The notes under the pieces were generated by a model. It had not been told where the DNA came from and ran no database searches. It saw only the letters and a list, made by a program, of their open reading frames with translations. Shown here one piece after another: positions 26,126-34,249 of a DNA stretch of 64,000 bases. The stretch is from Solirubrobacter pauli (lineage in GTDB: Bacteria > Actinomycetota > Thermoleophilia > Solirubrobacterales > Solirubrobacteraceae): assembly GCF_003633755.1 (NCBI RefSeq), contig NZ_RBIL01000001.1, forward strand, positions 2,527,426-2,591,425, given 5' to 3'. The translations under genes were made by a program, and so were the position numbers. Position 1 is the stretch's first letter. Each line of letters starts with the position of its first letter.

Positions 26126-27862
26126 ATGCACACCAACGCCGACATCGCCGCTCGCCTGGACGAGCTGGGGGACCTGTACGAGCTCGACGGAGCCGTCTCC
26201 TACCGCGTCATCGCCTATCGCACGGCGGCCAAGGCCGTGCGCGACTCGTCCGTCTCGATCATGGGCCTCACGCGTGAGGGCAAGGTCACGAGCGTGCCGG
26301 GGATCGGCAAGACGCTCGAGGAGAAGCTGCGCGCGCTGGACGAGACCGGGGACATCCCGTCCGCGGTCAAGCTGCGGGCCAAGTTCCCGGCCGGGCTGGT
26401 CGAGATGACCAAGCTGCCGGGATTCGGCGCCAAGCGGGCGCGCCAGCTCTACGACGCGCTGGGCGTCGACTCGCTGGAGGCGCTGCGCGCCGCCGCCGAG
26501 CAGGAGAAGGTGCGCGCGGTCAAGGGCTTCGGGCCCAAGGGCGAGGAGAACCTGCTCAAGGCGCTCGCCGCGCACGAGGCGGCCGGCGGCGCGCCCGCGG
26601 AGCGCGTCGTGCTCTCGCGCGCGCTCCCGATCGCGGAGCAGATCGCCGGCGCGCTGCGCGACCACCCCGCGTCCGACCAGGTCGAGGTGGCGGGCTCGGC
26701 CCGCCGTTGGGGCGACTCGGTGAAGGACATCGACATCATCGCCACCGCGTCCGACGCGAAGGCGCTCGTGGACACGCTGGCCTCGCTCGAGCTGGTCGAG
26801 TCCGTCCAGCAGAGCGGCCCGGCCGGCGCGCGCGTGGTCACGCACTCGGGCATGAAGGTCGACCTGAAGGTGGTCGAGCCCGACCAGTTCGGCAACGTCC
26901 TGCAGCACTTCACGGGCTCCAAGGCCCACAACGTCCAGCTGCGCGAGGCGATGGTGCGGCGCGGCCTGCACATCTCCGAGTACGGCGTGCTCGACGACGA
27001 GTCCGGCGAGACGACCCGCTGCGCGACCGAGGAGGAGGTCTACGAGCGGCTCGGGCTGCCGTGGATCCCGCCCGAGCTGCGCGAGGGCCGGGGCGAGCTG
27101 GAGGCGGCGCTCAAGGGCGAGCTGCCCGAGCTGGTCACGCTCGCCGACATGCGCGGCGACCTGCACTGCCACACGACCCTGTCGGACGGGCGCAACACGC
27201 TCGAGGAGATGGTCGCGGCGGCGCAGGCGCGCGGCTACGAGTACCTGGCGATCACCGACCACTCGGCCTCGCACGGTTTCGGCAACCACGTCACGCCGGA
27301 GCAGCTGGAGGCGCGGATCGACGAGATCGCGGCCCTGAACGAGCGGCTCGACGGCATCACCGTCCTTGCGGGCACGGAGTCGAACATCCTCCCGGACGGC
27401 TCGCTCGACTACCCGGACGAGCTGCTGCAGCGCCTGGACTGGGTGATCGGCTCGGTCCACACGTCGTTCGGCATGGACGAGGCCGCGATGACCGAGCGCA
27501 TGATCACCGCGATCAACCACCCGTGGCTGGACGCGATCGGCCATCCGACCGGGCGCAAGATCGAGCAGCGGCCGGCGTACGCGATCGACATGAGCCGCGT
27601 GATCGAGGCCGCCGCCGCCAACGGCACGATGATCGAGATCAACGCGGCCCCGGACCGGCGGGACATGAACGAGGTCTACGCCCGCGCGGCGGCGGCCGCG
27701 GGCGTGCTGATCCTGATCGACTCGGACGCGCACGGCGCCGACACGCTGGCCAACCTCAGGTACGGCGTGGCGACCGCCCGTCGCGGCTGGCTGACACCCG
27801 CGCAGGTGGCCAACACGCGGTCGTGGGCGGAGTTCGCGCCGCTGCGCAAGCGCGCTCGCTGA
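26126..27862 (+). CDS. polX: DNA polymerase/3'-5' exonuclease PolX
   Basis: A 578-residue family X polymerase with the bacterial domain order. The helix-hairpin-helix 8-kDa region (about 1-160) contains VPGIGKTLEEKLR and LPGFGAKRARQLY. The pol-beta nucleotidyltransferase core has GSARRWGDSVKDIDII (about 190-205), and the thumb has HNVQLREAM. A C-terminal PHP domain starts at DLHCHTTLSDG (about 345-355) with further metal-ligand histidines in ITDHSASHG and IDSDAHG. PolX works in base excision repair, and the PHP domain gives 3'-5' exonuclease and AP-endonuclease activity. Both sets of catalytic acids look intact. The length matches B. subtilis PolX (570). Its end lies one base from the convergent KAS II gene. 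Confidence 0.95.
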   Translation: MHTNADIAARLDELGDLYELDGAVSYRVIAYRTAAKAVRDSSVSIMGLTREGKVTSVPGIGKTLEEKLRALDETGDIPSAVKLRAKFPAGLVEMTKLPGFGAKRARQLYDALGVDSLEALRAAAEQEKVRAVKGFGPKGEENLLKALAAHEAAGGAPAERVVLSRALPIAEQIAGALRDHPASDQVEVAGSARRWGDSVKDIDIIATASDAKALVDTLASLELVESVQQSGPAGARVVTHSGMKVDLKVVEPDQFGNVLQHFTGSKAHNVQLREAMVRRGLHISEYGVLDDESGETTRCATEEEVYERLGLPWIPPELREGRGELEAALKGELPELVTLADMRGDLHCHTTLSDGRNTLEEMVAAAQARGYEYLAITDHSASHGFGNHVTPEQLEARIDEIAALNERLDGITVLAGTESNILPDGSLDYPDELLQRLDWVIGSVHTSFGMDEAAMTERMITAINHPWLDAIGHPTGRKIEQRPAYAIDMSRVIEAAAANGTMIEINAAPDRRDMNEVYARAAAAAGVLILIDSDAHGADTLANLRYGVATARRGWLTPAQVANTRSWAEFAPLRKRAR

Positions 27863-27863
27863 G

Positions 27864-29057
27864 CTACGTCGTCAGGCAGAGGACCGCGTTGTGCCCGCCG
27901 AACCCGAACGAGTTCGACAGCGCGACGCGGTCGCCGTCCGGTAGCGCCCGAGGCGCACCCGCGATGACGTCCAGCCCGGCGCACGCGGCGTCCGGCTCCT
28001 CGTAGCCGAGGTTCGCGGGCGCGGATCCCGCGTGGAGCGCGAGCACGGTCGCGACCGCCTCGACGGCGCCGGCCGCGCCGAGCAGGTGCCCGATCGCCGA
28101 CTTGGTCGAGGAGACCGGGACGCGCGCCGCGTGCTCGCCGAGCGCCGAGCGCAGGGCCTCCGCCTCCGCGCGGTCGTTCAGTGGGGTGGACGTGCCGTGG
28201 GCGTTGACGTAGTCGACGTCCGCCGCGGTCAGGCCGGCGTCCGCGAGCGCCATCGTCATCGCCGCCGCGGCGTACGTGCCGGTGGGATCGGGCGCGGTCA
28301 GGTGGTGGGCGTCGACGGTCGATGCGTACCCGCGGACCGTCCCGAGCACCGGCGCGCCGCGCCGCTCGGCCGCGTCCCGGCGCTCGAGCAGGAGCACGCC
28401 CGCGCCCTCGCCGAGGACGAAGCCGTCGCGGCGGGCGTCGAACGGACGCGAGACGCCGGCGCTCGACAGCGTGCCCATGCCGGCGAACGAGGCGGTGGCG
28501 TAGGGCGTGATCGCGGCCTCGGAGCCGCCCGCGAGTGCCGCGTCGATCTCGCCGCGCTGCAGCATCCGCAGCGCCGTGCCGATCGCGTTCGCGCCCGCCG
28601 CGCACGCCGACACCGTGCCCAGCGCCGGGCCATGCAACCCGTGCTGCATCGCGACGGTCGCGGCGGCGGCGTTGGGCATCATCAGCGGGATGCCGAGCGG
28701 CGAGAGCCGGCCCGGCCCCTGGTCGCGCAGCACGTCGAACTGGGCCTCGAGCGTGCCGAGGCCGCCGATGCCCGTGCCGATGATCGTCGCGACCCGCAGC
28801 GGGTCGTAGCCCGCCTCAGGCCACGCGCCCTCGTCGAGGGCCTCGCGCGCAGCCACGGCGGCCATCTGCGTATAGCGGTCGCTGCGCCGTGCCTGCTTGA
28901 CCGTCAGGTGCTCGCCCGGGTCGAACGCCAGGGCGCGCGCGAACCCGTCCTCGATGCCGTGCTCGCCGGCGAGCCAGCGCTCGTGCAGCCGGTGCGCGCC
29001 GACGCCAAGCGCCGAGACCGCGCCGACGCCGGTCACCACCACGTCGTCGGCGTTCAT
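27864..29057 (-). CDS. fabF: 3-oxoacyl-ACP synthase II (KAS II)
   Basis: A 397-residue condensing enzyme with the full Cys-His-His set: C152 in TVSACAAGANA, H287 in VNAHGTSTPLND, and K319/H324 in TKSAIGHLLGAAG. It elongates acyl-ACP with malonyl-ACP. No acyl carrier protein, ketoreductase or chain-length factor lies nearby, so it could be the housekeeping FabF or an orphan copy with a special role. The ATG at 29057 overlaps the stop of the upstream GNAT gene. At slightly under 400 residues it is a little shorter than usual (about 412). Confidence 0.92.
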   Translation of the reverse strand: MNADDVVVTGVGAVSALGVGAHRLHERWLAGEHGIEDGFARALAFDPGEHLTVKQARRSDRYTQMAAVAAREALDEGAWPEAGYDPLRVATIIGTGIGGLGTLEAQFDVLRDQGPGRLSPLGIPLMMPNAAAATVAMQHGLHGPALGTVSACAAGANAIGTALRMLQRGEIDAALAGGSEAAITPYATASFAGMGTLSSAGVSRPFDARRDGFVLGEGAGVLLLERRDAAERRGAPVLGTVRGYASTVDAHHLTAPDPTGTYAAAAMTMALADAGLTAADVDYVNAHGTSTPLNDRAEAEALRSALGEHAARVPVSSTKSAIGHLLGAAGAVEAVATVLALHAGSAPANLGYEEPDAACAGLDVIAGAPRALPDGDRVALSNSFGFGGHNAVLCLTT

Positions 29058-29710
29058 GCGCGCCGCTCCACGGCGACGACCGACGTCGTGCGGCTGCGGG
29101 TGAAGCCCATCGACTCGTACAGCCCGATCGCTCCCGCGTTCGTGCTCATGACGTGCAGGAAGACGCGTTCGCCGCGCGCCTGGACGCCGGCGGCCACCGC
29201 GGTGATCAGGCGCCCGGCGAGGCCACGGCCGCGATGGCTCGGAGCGGTGCACACCGCGCTCACCTCGGTCCAACCGGGGACGCGCATGCGCTCGCCGGCC
29301 ATGGCGACCAGCTCGCCGCCGTCATGGACGCCGACGTAGCGGCCGAGGCGGATCGTGTCGCGACTGAACGGGCCCGGGCGCGTGGCGGCGACGAGCGCGA
29401 GCATGGCGTCGACGTCCGCGGGGCGCAGCTCGTCGACCGGCTCGGCCGGTCCGAGCGGCTGCTCCAGCACCATCTGCGTCACGTCCAGCGTGCGGGCGAC
29501 CGACCATCCGGACGGGATCGCGCCCGGGTCGATCAGGGCGACGGGCGGGTCGGCGAGGCGCGCCAGCGCCGTCCAGTCGGCCTCGTCCGGACCGGGCGGG
29601 AGCGCACCGAACGGCGCGACCGCGGCCGGGTAGCGGACGGCGCGGCCGGCCTGCAGCGCGAGCGCGGCCTGTGGACCGGTCAGCGCGTGGTAGACGGGGT
29701 TGTCGAGCAA
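29054..29710 (-). CDS. GNAT-family N-acetyltransferase (FR47-like)
   Basis: A 218-residue acetyltransferase whose C-terminal half has the GNAT acetyl-CoA loop CTAPSHRGRGLAGRLITAV (about 150-168) and the closing strand VFLHVMSTNAGAIGLYESMGF. The N-terminal half (about 1-95) is a degenerate second GNAT-like region with no clear cofactor loop, as in FR47-type proteins. Substrate unknown. The start is TTG at 29710, with a GAGGG-like site about eight bases upstream. It is co-translated with the KAS II gene. The divergent HxlR gene shares its upstream region, where paired operator-like repeats lie. Confidence 0.78.
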   Translation of the reverse strand: MLDNPVYHALTGPQAALALQAGRAVRYPAAVAPFGALPPGPDEADWTALARLADPPVALIDPGAIPSGWSVARTLDVTQMVLEQPLGPAEPVDELRPADVDAMLALVAATRPGPFSRDTIRLGRYVGVHDGGELVAMAGERMRVPGWTEVSAVCTAPSHRGRGLAGRLITAVAAGVQARGERVFLHVMSTNAGAIGLYESMGFTRSRTTSVVAVERRA

Positions 29711-29731
29711 GGCAGCACCCTCTGACGTCGT

Positions 29732-29773
29732 AGTTCAGAAAGCGAACTTAGCATGCAGTTCAGAAAACGAACT
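29732..29773. promoter_or_regulatory. Two operator-like repeats between GNAT and HxlR genes
   Basis: Two 17-base copies at 29732-29748 and 29757-29773 differ at one position. Each is a dyad of AGTTC and GAACT around seven bases. They are spaced 25 bases start to start and occupy the only gap between the divergent genes. This fits autoregulation by the adjacent HxlR protein and control of the GNAT-fabF pair. Confidence 0.7.
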
Positions 29774-29776
29774 ACC

Positions 29777-30295
29777 ATGCCGCGCATGGCTTACGCGGAC
29801 GGGAACTGCTCGCTGGCGCGCGCGCTGGAGGTCGTCGGGGAGCGTTGGACGCTGCTGATCGTCCGCGACGCGTTCTTCGGCGTGCGGCGCTTCGGCGACT
29901 TCGCGACGCAGCTCAACGTGCCACGGGCCGTGCTCACGAATCGCTTGAAGCGGCTGGTCGATGAAGGGGTGCTGTCGCGTGAGCGGGTCGTCGGCGGCGC
30001 CGTCGAGTATCAGCTCACCGAGGACGGCCTCGCCCTGCTGCCGGTGATCCGCGCGCTGATGGCGTGGGGCGACGCGCACTCCTCACCGGCGGGTCCGCGC
30101 CGCGTCATGCGCCACGACGCCGACGACGGGCTGCTCGACGACCAGGGGCGCTGCTCGGCCTGCGGTGGACGGGTCTCCGTGCCGGAGATCCGGATCGAGC
30201 CCGGGCCCGGGTTCGACCCCTCGCGGACCCCGGCGGACCCGGTGTCCGAGGTGATCAACGGCCCGCGGCGGCTGCTGGAGCCGATTCGCCCATGA
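29777..30295 (+). CDS. HxlR-family winged-helix regulator
   Basis: About 172 residues from the preferred ATG at 29777; an in-frame ATG at 29753 would place the start between the operator repeats and translate through one of them, so it is unlikely. The HxlR signature is NCSLARALEVVGERWTLLIVR with the winged helix FGDFATQLNVPRAVLTNRLKRL. The conserved N-terminal Cys is present. A C-terminal CxxC (GRCSACGG) resembles the tail of the other HxlR protein at 12.4-12.9 kb. It probably represses itself and the divergent GNAT-fabF unit through the repeats just upstream. It overlaps the convergent glycosyltransferase by 41 bases. Confidence 0.87.
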   Translation: MPRMAYADGNCSLARALEVVGERWTLLIVRDAFFGVRRFGDFATQLNVPRAVLTNRLKRLVDEGVLSRERVVGGAVEYQLTEDGLALLPVIRALMAWGDAHSSPAGPRRVMRHDADDGLLDDQGRCSACGGRVSVPEIRIEPGPGFDPSRTPADPVSEVINGPRRLLEPIRP

Positions 30296-31280
30296 GGCGG
30301 GGCAGCAGCTCCTCCGCGACGACCCGGTCGACGCCCGCCGGGGTGAACGGCGCGAGCGCGTCCGCCGCGCGGTCGGCGTAGTCGCGCACGGGATCGTCGA
30401 GCGCGGCGCGCACGTCCAGCCCGTCGTCCACCAGCCGCGCATCGAGCGCGCGGGCGAGCGGCAGCGCCGCGTACGGTCCGGCGGCCGCGTTGGTGACCAG
30501 CACACAGCCGTCCGCGAGCGCCTCGAGCTGGGCGATGCCGTAGTCCTCGCGCCGCGGGGCGGTGACGAAGACGCGCGCGCGCCGCAGCAACGCCCGGTAC
30601 TCGGCGCGCGGGACGAGGCCGGTGAACCGCACGGCGCCCACGCCGCTTGCGCCCGCGCGGTCCAGCCACTCGCGGCCCGCGGCTTCGTCGAGGCCCGCGA
30701 CCACCAGCGCCTCGCCCGCGCGCGCGTCTCGCGCCCACGCGGCCAGGACCCGGTCCAGGCCCTTCTTCTCGGGGTTCGCGCCGTAGGTGATCGCCGCGAT
30801 GTCCTTGCGCTCCGGCGGACCGCTCGGTGCGACCGGGACGGGGACGATCACGGCGCCCGCGCGGGGCGTCGGGGCTTCGTCCAACCCGCCCTCGCTCCAC
30901 GGCACGAGCAAGGGCGTGGCCTGGAAGCGGCGCGCCTCGACCGGGCGCTGCCACAGGCCGTGGCGGCCCGGGCGGTTGCCGGCGGCGGGTGCGTCGAAGC
31001 GGATCGCTCCCGGAACCGGGCCGAGCAGTGCCGCCGTCGTGGACGAGTACACCACCGCGCGGGGGTTGTGCTCACGGACGGCGAGGACGGCGGCGCGGCG
31101 CGCGTTCAGCGCCCAGGCCAGCTCAAGCGCGGCGTAGGTGCGCAGCTCAGGCGGGCGCCGCGTGCGGGCGAGCTCGACCCGCGCGCCGGCCCGGCGCAGC
31201 GAGGCGGCGAGCTCCTCGTCGGCCTCGCGCAGGCCGGCGGTGCCGCCGAGGGACACGATCAAGACATCGGCTCGGGCCAT
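30255..31280 (-). CDS. GT4-like glycosyltransferase
   Basis: A 341-residue protein with a Rossmann-type N-terminal half (ADVLIVSLGGTAGLREADEE, with the glycine loop of GT-B enzymes) and a C-terminal donor-binding half that includes AITYGANPEKKGLDRVLAAW (about 165), VRFTGLVPRAEYRALLRRARVFV (about 215) and the acidic EX7E region REDYGIAQLEALADGCVLV (about 245-263). The family transfers sugars from nucleotide donors to lipids or other sugars. The acceptor is unknown and no polysaccharide cluster surrounds it. ATG at 31280 is 22 bases from the divergent ACT-RidA gene. Confidence 0.8.
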   Translation of the reverse strand: MARADVLIVSLGGTAGLREADEELAASLRRAGARVELARTRRPPELRTYAALELAWALNARRAAVLAVREHNPRAVVYSSTTAALLGPVPGAIRFDAPAAGNRPGRHGLWQRPVEARRFQATPLLVPWSEGGLDEAPTPRAGAVIVPVPVAPSGPPERKDIAAITYGANPEKKGLDRVLAAWARDARAGEALVVAGLDEAAGREWLDRAGASGVGAVRFTGLVPRAEYRALLRRARVFVTAPRREDYGIAQLEALADGCVLVTNAAAGPYAALPLARALDARLVDDGLDVRAALDDPVRDYADRAADALAPFTPAGVDRVVAEELLPRLMGESAPAAAAGR

Positions 31281-31302
31281 CGGCCTGGCATTCTGGCCGA
31301 CG

Positions 31303-32037
31303 ATGAACGTGCTCGAAGGGACCTACTCCATCTGCCGCCTCCCGCCGTCGGATCGCGTGCCCTCGTGGGCGCTCGAGCTGCACGAGGGGCTCGTGTCGAT
31401 CACGCGCACGCCGGACGAGCTGTCGATCGTGTGCCCGGAGGAGGCCGTGCCGCCGGACACGACGGTCGAGGACGGCTGGAAGGCGCTCCAGGTGCCGGGA
31501 CCGATCCCGTTCACCGAGACGGGCGTGCTGGCGCGGATCGCGACCCCGCTGGCCGCCGCCGGCATCTCGATCTTCGCCGTCTCCACCTACGACACCGACT
31601 ACGTGCTGGTCAGGGAGCCGGACCTCGAGGCCGCGCTGGCGGCCCTGCAGGCGACCGGGCGGCGGCTGATCTCCTCGGGGTCGCCGTACGAGCCGGTGAT
31701 CGGCTTCTCGCGGGCCGTGCGCGACGGCGACCGCGTGCTCGTCTCCGGCACCGGCCCGGTCATGCCCGACGGCGGCTGCCCCGACTCCACGTACGACCAG
31801 GCCAAGCGCGCCTGGGAGATCGTCGCGAAGGCGCTCAACGAGGCGGGCGCGACCGTCGACGACGTCGTCCGCACGCGCACGTTCCTCACGCCCGAGGCGG
31901 ACCCCGACGGCGCGATGCGCGCCCACGGCGAGGTGTTCGCCGACGCCCGTCCGGCGTCGACGATGCTGGTCATCCACTCGCTCCTCGACCCGCGCTGGAC
32001 CGTGGAAGTGGAGGCTGAGGCTCAGACGCGCAGGTAA
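31303..32037 (+). CDS. Fusion of an ACT-like domain and a RidA/YjgF domain
   Basis: A 244-residue two-domain protein. Residues about 1-115 resemble the paired small ACT domains of CASTOR/ACT_7 proteins (LEGTYSICRLP, then FTETGVLARIATPLAAAGISIFAVSTYDTDYVLV). Residues about 120-240 are a RidA (YjgF/YER057c) domain with its conserved strand pattern SRAVRDGDRVLVSGTG, the VVRTRTFLT segment and a terminal RPASTMLVI stretch. RidA proteins hydrolyse reactive enamine/imine intermediates from PLP enzymes, and ACT domains bind amino acids. The usual catalytic Arg of RidA appears present in VVRTRTF. ATG at 31303 is eight bases after a CATTCT hexamer. Confidence 0.75.
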   Translation: MNVLEGTYSICRLPPSDRVPSWALELHEGLVSITRTPDELSIVCPEEAVPPDTTVEDGWKALQVPGPIPFTETGVLARIATPLAAAGISIFAVSTYDTDYVLVREPDLEAALAALQATGRRLISSGSPYEPVIGFSRAVRDGDRVLVSGTGPVMPDGGCPDSTYDQAKRAWEIVAKALNEAGATVDDVVRTRTFLTPEADPDGAMRAHGEVFADARPASTMLVIHSLLDPRWTVEVEAEAQTRR

Positions 32038-32534
32038 TCGCCGCCGAAGCCGGGCGTGCGGATCAGCTTCATCGCCCCGAACGGGGACGTCCGGTCGACG
32101 TAGAACCGGGCGCCGTCGCGCTCCTCGATCGCGGCCACGGCGCCCTCTTGGCGGCGCCACGCGAGCGCCCAGATGATCGCGAACCCGGCCGCGATCCCGC
32201 CCACCTGCGGCAGGAACACCGACAGCACCCCGGCGCCGACCGTCGCCACCAGCAACGGCCACAGGCGGTTGAACATCACCCGCGCCGGGTGCAGCTCGGG
32301 CAGCATGTGCTCCGTGCGCGCCATCGCCAGCAGCCGCGCGATCTGCGCCGTGGCGTCCTCGCGTGCGCCCATCGCCGTTCCGATGATCGCGGCGAGCACC
32401 CACCAGACCGCGCACACGATCGCGGGCGTCTGGTCGAGCTGGTTGCCGATCCCGATCACGGTCAGCGCGGCGAGCAGCGTCGCCGACGCCGCGCTCAGCA
32501 GCACCGTGGCTTTCAGGAAGTCGCCGAAGCGCAC
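32022..32534 (-). CDS. Four-helix membrane protein of unknown function
   Basis: A 170-residue protein with about four hydrophobic helices (residues 8-28, 37-57, 92-110 and 113-126), a charged cytoplasmic loop between helices two and three (REDATAQIARLLAMARTEHMLPEL), and a soluble C-terminal tail rich in aromatic and basic residues. I do not recognise a family. It is translated immediately after otsB, with its start codon at 32534 abutting the otsB stop at 32535, so the pair is probably one transcript. It converges with the ACT-RidA gene, overlapping by 16 bases. Confidence 0.65.
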   Translation of the reverse strand: MRFGDFLKATVLLSAASATLLAALTVIGIGNQLDQTPAIVCAVWWVLAAIIGTAMGAREDATAQIARLLAMARTEHMLPELHPARVMFNRLWPLLVATVGAGVLSVFLPQVGGIAAGFAIIWALAWRRQEGAVAAIEERDGARFYVDRTSPFGAMKLIRTPGFGGDYLRV

Positions 32535-33335
32535 TTAGATCAGCAATGCGCGGAGCAGGTCGCGGACGCCGTCCGTGCCTTCGACCAGCGTGTCGGCCTC
32601 TTCCTCGAGCGCCGGCGGCGTCTCGTCCGACCGCACGCCGACGCGCAGCGCGTAGCCCAGCCGGCCGCGCTCCTGCAGCTCGGTGAGGCCGCGGAACGCG
32701 TCGAGGTCCGTCACGTCGTCGCCGACGTAGACCGCCGCGGCGAGCTCGGTCGAGTGCAGCAGGCCGACGATCCCCGCGCCCTTGTCGATCCGCACCGGCG
32801 GCCGGATCTCGAGCACCTTGCGTCCCCAGTGCGTGACGAACCCGGCGGCCTCGGCCCGCTCGGCGACCTCTTCGATCGCCGCGCGCGAGTCGTCCTCGTC
32901 GGGCGTCCCGCGCCAGTGCAGCGCGGCGATGGCCTCCTTGTCCTCCAGCCGCACCCGCAGCCGGCGCAGCTTCTCGCCGTAGGCGTCGTGCGCGAAGGCC
33001 TGGACCCGGCGCGTCCACGCTTGCAGCTCGCGGTCGAGCTCGGGCGCGATCGTGCCCGGACGGAGCACCTCCGACCCGTGTGAGCCGAGGTACGCGATCG
33101 AGCCGAGCGCGACGATCCGTCGCGCGTCCGAGGCTCGCCGTCCGGAGACGCACGCCACCACGCCGTAGCGCCGCGCGACCTCGATCAGCGGCCGTCGTGT
33201 CGTCTCGGGCATGTGCGCGTCGTCGGGCTGCAACACGATCGGTGCGAGCACGCCGTCGACGTCCAGGAGCACGGCGGAGCGCTCCGGCGCGTCGCGCAGG
33301 GGTTGCAGCAGGTCTTCGAGCGTGGCTGAAGGCAC
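32535..33335 (-). CDS. otsB: Trehalose-6-phosphate phosphatase
   Basis: A 266-residue HAD-superfamily phosphatase of the OtsB type. The nucleophile motif is LLDVDGVLAPI (D25 and D27; the usual third-position Thr is Val here), with CVSGRRASDARRIV (about 63-76), GSHGSEVLRPG, the C1-cap region, and the acidic metal motif YVGDDVTDLDAFRGL (about 205). It dephosphorylates trehalose 6-phosphate to trehalose, an osmoprotectant. No otsA synthase is in the window, so the substrate must come from elsewhere. The downstream mechanosensitive channel mscL (33.35-33.74 kb, same strand) is compatible with an osmotic-stress theme, but the genes are 14 bases apart with mscL first. Confidence 0.87.
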   Translation of the reverse strand: MPSATLEDLLQPLRDAPERSAVLLDVDGVLAPIVLQPDDAHMPETTRRPLIEVARRYGVVACVSGRRASDARRIVALGSIAYLGSHGSEVLRPGTIAPELDRELQAWTRRVQAFAHDAYGEKLRRLRVRLEDKEAIAALHWRGTPDEDDSRAAIEEVAERAEAAGFVTHWGRKVLEIRPPVRIDKGAGIVGLLHSTELAAAVYVGDDVTDLDAFRGLTELQERGRLGYALRVGVRSDETPPALEEEADTLVEGTDGVRDLLRALLI

Positions 33336-33349
33336 GTGTCCAGTATTGC

Positions 33350-33739
33350 CTACCCGCGCCGCTCCGCCAGCAGGTCACGGATCTCCGTGAGCAGGCGGAC
33401 ATCCTCGGCGGGCGCCTCCGGCTCGGGCGTGACGTCTTCGGTCTTACGCCGCGCCAGGAACGCGTTCATCGGCTTGACGATCAGGAAGAAGATCACCGCG
33501 GCGACGATCAGGAACGAGATGACCGCGTTGATCCACGCGCCGTAGGTGAACGTCGAGCCGTTGATCTTGAACGTCAACGCGCTGAAGTCCGGCTGGCCGC
33601 CGATCGCCGCGATCAGCGGCGTGATGAAGCTCTTGACCGTCGCGTTCACGACGGCGGTGAACGCCGCGCCGATGACGACGGCGATGGCGAGGTCGATCAC
33701 GTTGCCCCGCAGGATGAACTCGCGGAATTCTTTGAGCAT
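33350..33739 (-). CDS. mscL: Large-conductance mechanosensitive channel
   Basis: A 129-residue MscL. It begins with the conserved N-terminal helix LKEFREFILRGNVIDLAIAVVIGAAF, continues with the first pore helix, the periplasmic loop (GGQPDFSALTFKINGSTFTYGAW) and the second helix (AVISFLIVAAVIFFLIVKPMN), and ends in a charged cytoplasmic bundle helix. The channel opens under hypo-osmotic shock to release solutes. ATG at 33739 lies 18 bases from the divergent ppa gene. It is followed after 14 bases by otsB on the same strand, so an osmotic-stress transcript mscL-otsB-membrane protein is plausible. Confidence 0.96.
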   Translation of the reverse strand: MLKEFREFILRGNVIDLAIAVVIGAAFTAVVNATVKSFITPLIAAIGGQPDFSALTFKINGSTFTYGAWINAVISFLIVAAVIFFLIVKPMNAFLARRKTEDVTPEPEAPAEDVRLLTEIRDLLAERRG

Positions 33740-33744
33740 GCGGG

Positions 33745-33750
33745 TAGTGT
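33745..33750 (+). promoter_or_regulatory. Putative -10 element for ppa
   Basis: TAGTGT ends seven bases before the GTG start at 33758. The whole gap to the divergent mscL is only 18 bases, so a conventional leader with an RBS cannot fit and leaderless expression is likely. Confidence 0.45.
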
Positions 33751-33757
33751 CCCGCTC

Positions 33758-34249
33758 GTGGCGGCGGCGCTGTGCTTCATCGAGATCCCGAAAGGCTCGC
33801 GCAACAAGTACGAGTACGACGAGGCGCTCGGCGGCATCAAGCTGGACCGCTTCCTCTTCTCGTCGGTCGTGTATCCGGCGGATTACGGCTTCTTCCCGGA
33901 CACGGTGGGCGAGGACGGCGACGCCCTCGACGCGCTCGTGCTGGTGAACAAGCCGACGTTCCCGGGCTGCCGGATCGAGGTCCGGCCCGTCGCGGTGCTG
34001 CGGATCAAGGCCGACCACGGGCAGGACGACAAGGTCGTCTGCGTCCCCTACGAGGATCCGCACTGGAGCGACCTGGAGTCGCTCGACGACATCCCGGACC
34101 AGCTCCGGAGCGAGATCGAGCACTTCTTCTCGATCTACAAGCAGCCCGAGGGCCGCGAGGTCGAGCTCGAGGGCTTCGAGGGCGCCGAGGTGGCGCAACG
34201 GCTGCTCGACGAGGCGCGCGAGCGCTTCAGTAGCCGCTCTCGCGGCTGA
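33758..34249 (+). CDS. ppa: Inorganic pyrophosphatase (class A)
   Basis: A 163-residue class A pyrophosphatase hydrolysing PPi to phosphate with Mg2+. Seen: FIEIPKGSRNKYEYDEALGG (about 8-27), RFLFSSVVYPADYGFFPDT, and the metal-binding signature GEDGDALDALVL (D53, D55 and D58; the Pro of the usual DGDPLD is Ala here), then KVVCVPYEDPHW. The start is GTG at 33758, since the gap to the divergent mscL leaves no other option; the frame is open upstream only through mscL antisense sequence. The 3' end overlaps the convergent dehydrogenase by 23 bases. Confidence 0.94.
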   Translation: MAAALCFIEIPKGSRNKYEYDEALGGIKLDRFLFSSVVYPADYGFFPDTVGEDGDALDALVLVNKPTFPGCRIEVRPVAVLRIKADHGQDDKVVCVPYEDPHWSDLESLDDIPDQLRSEIEHFFSIYKQPEGREVELEGFEGAEVAQRLLDEARERFSSRSRG

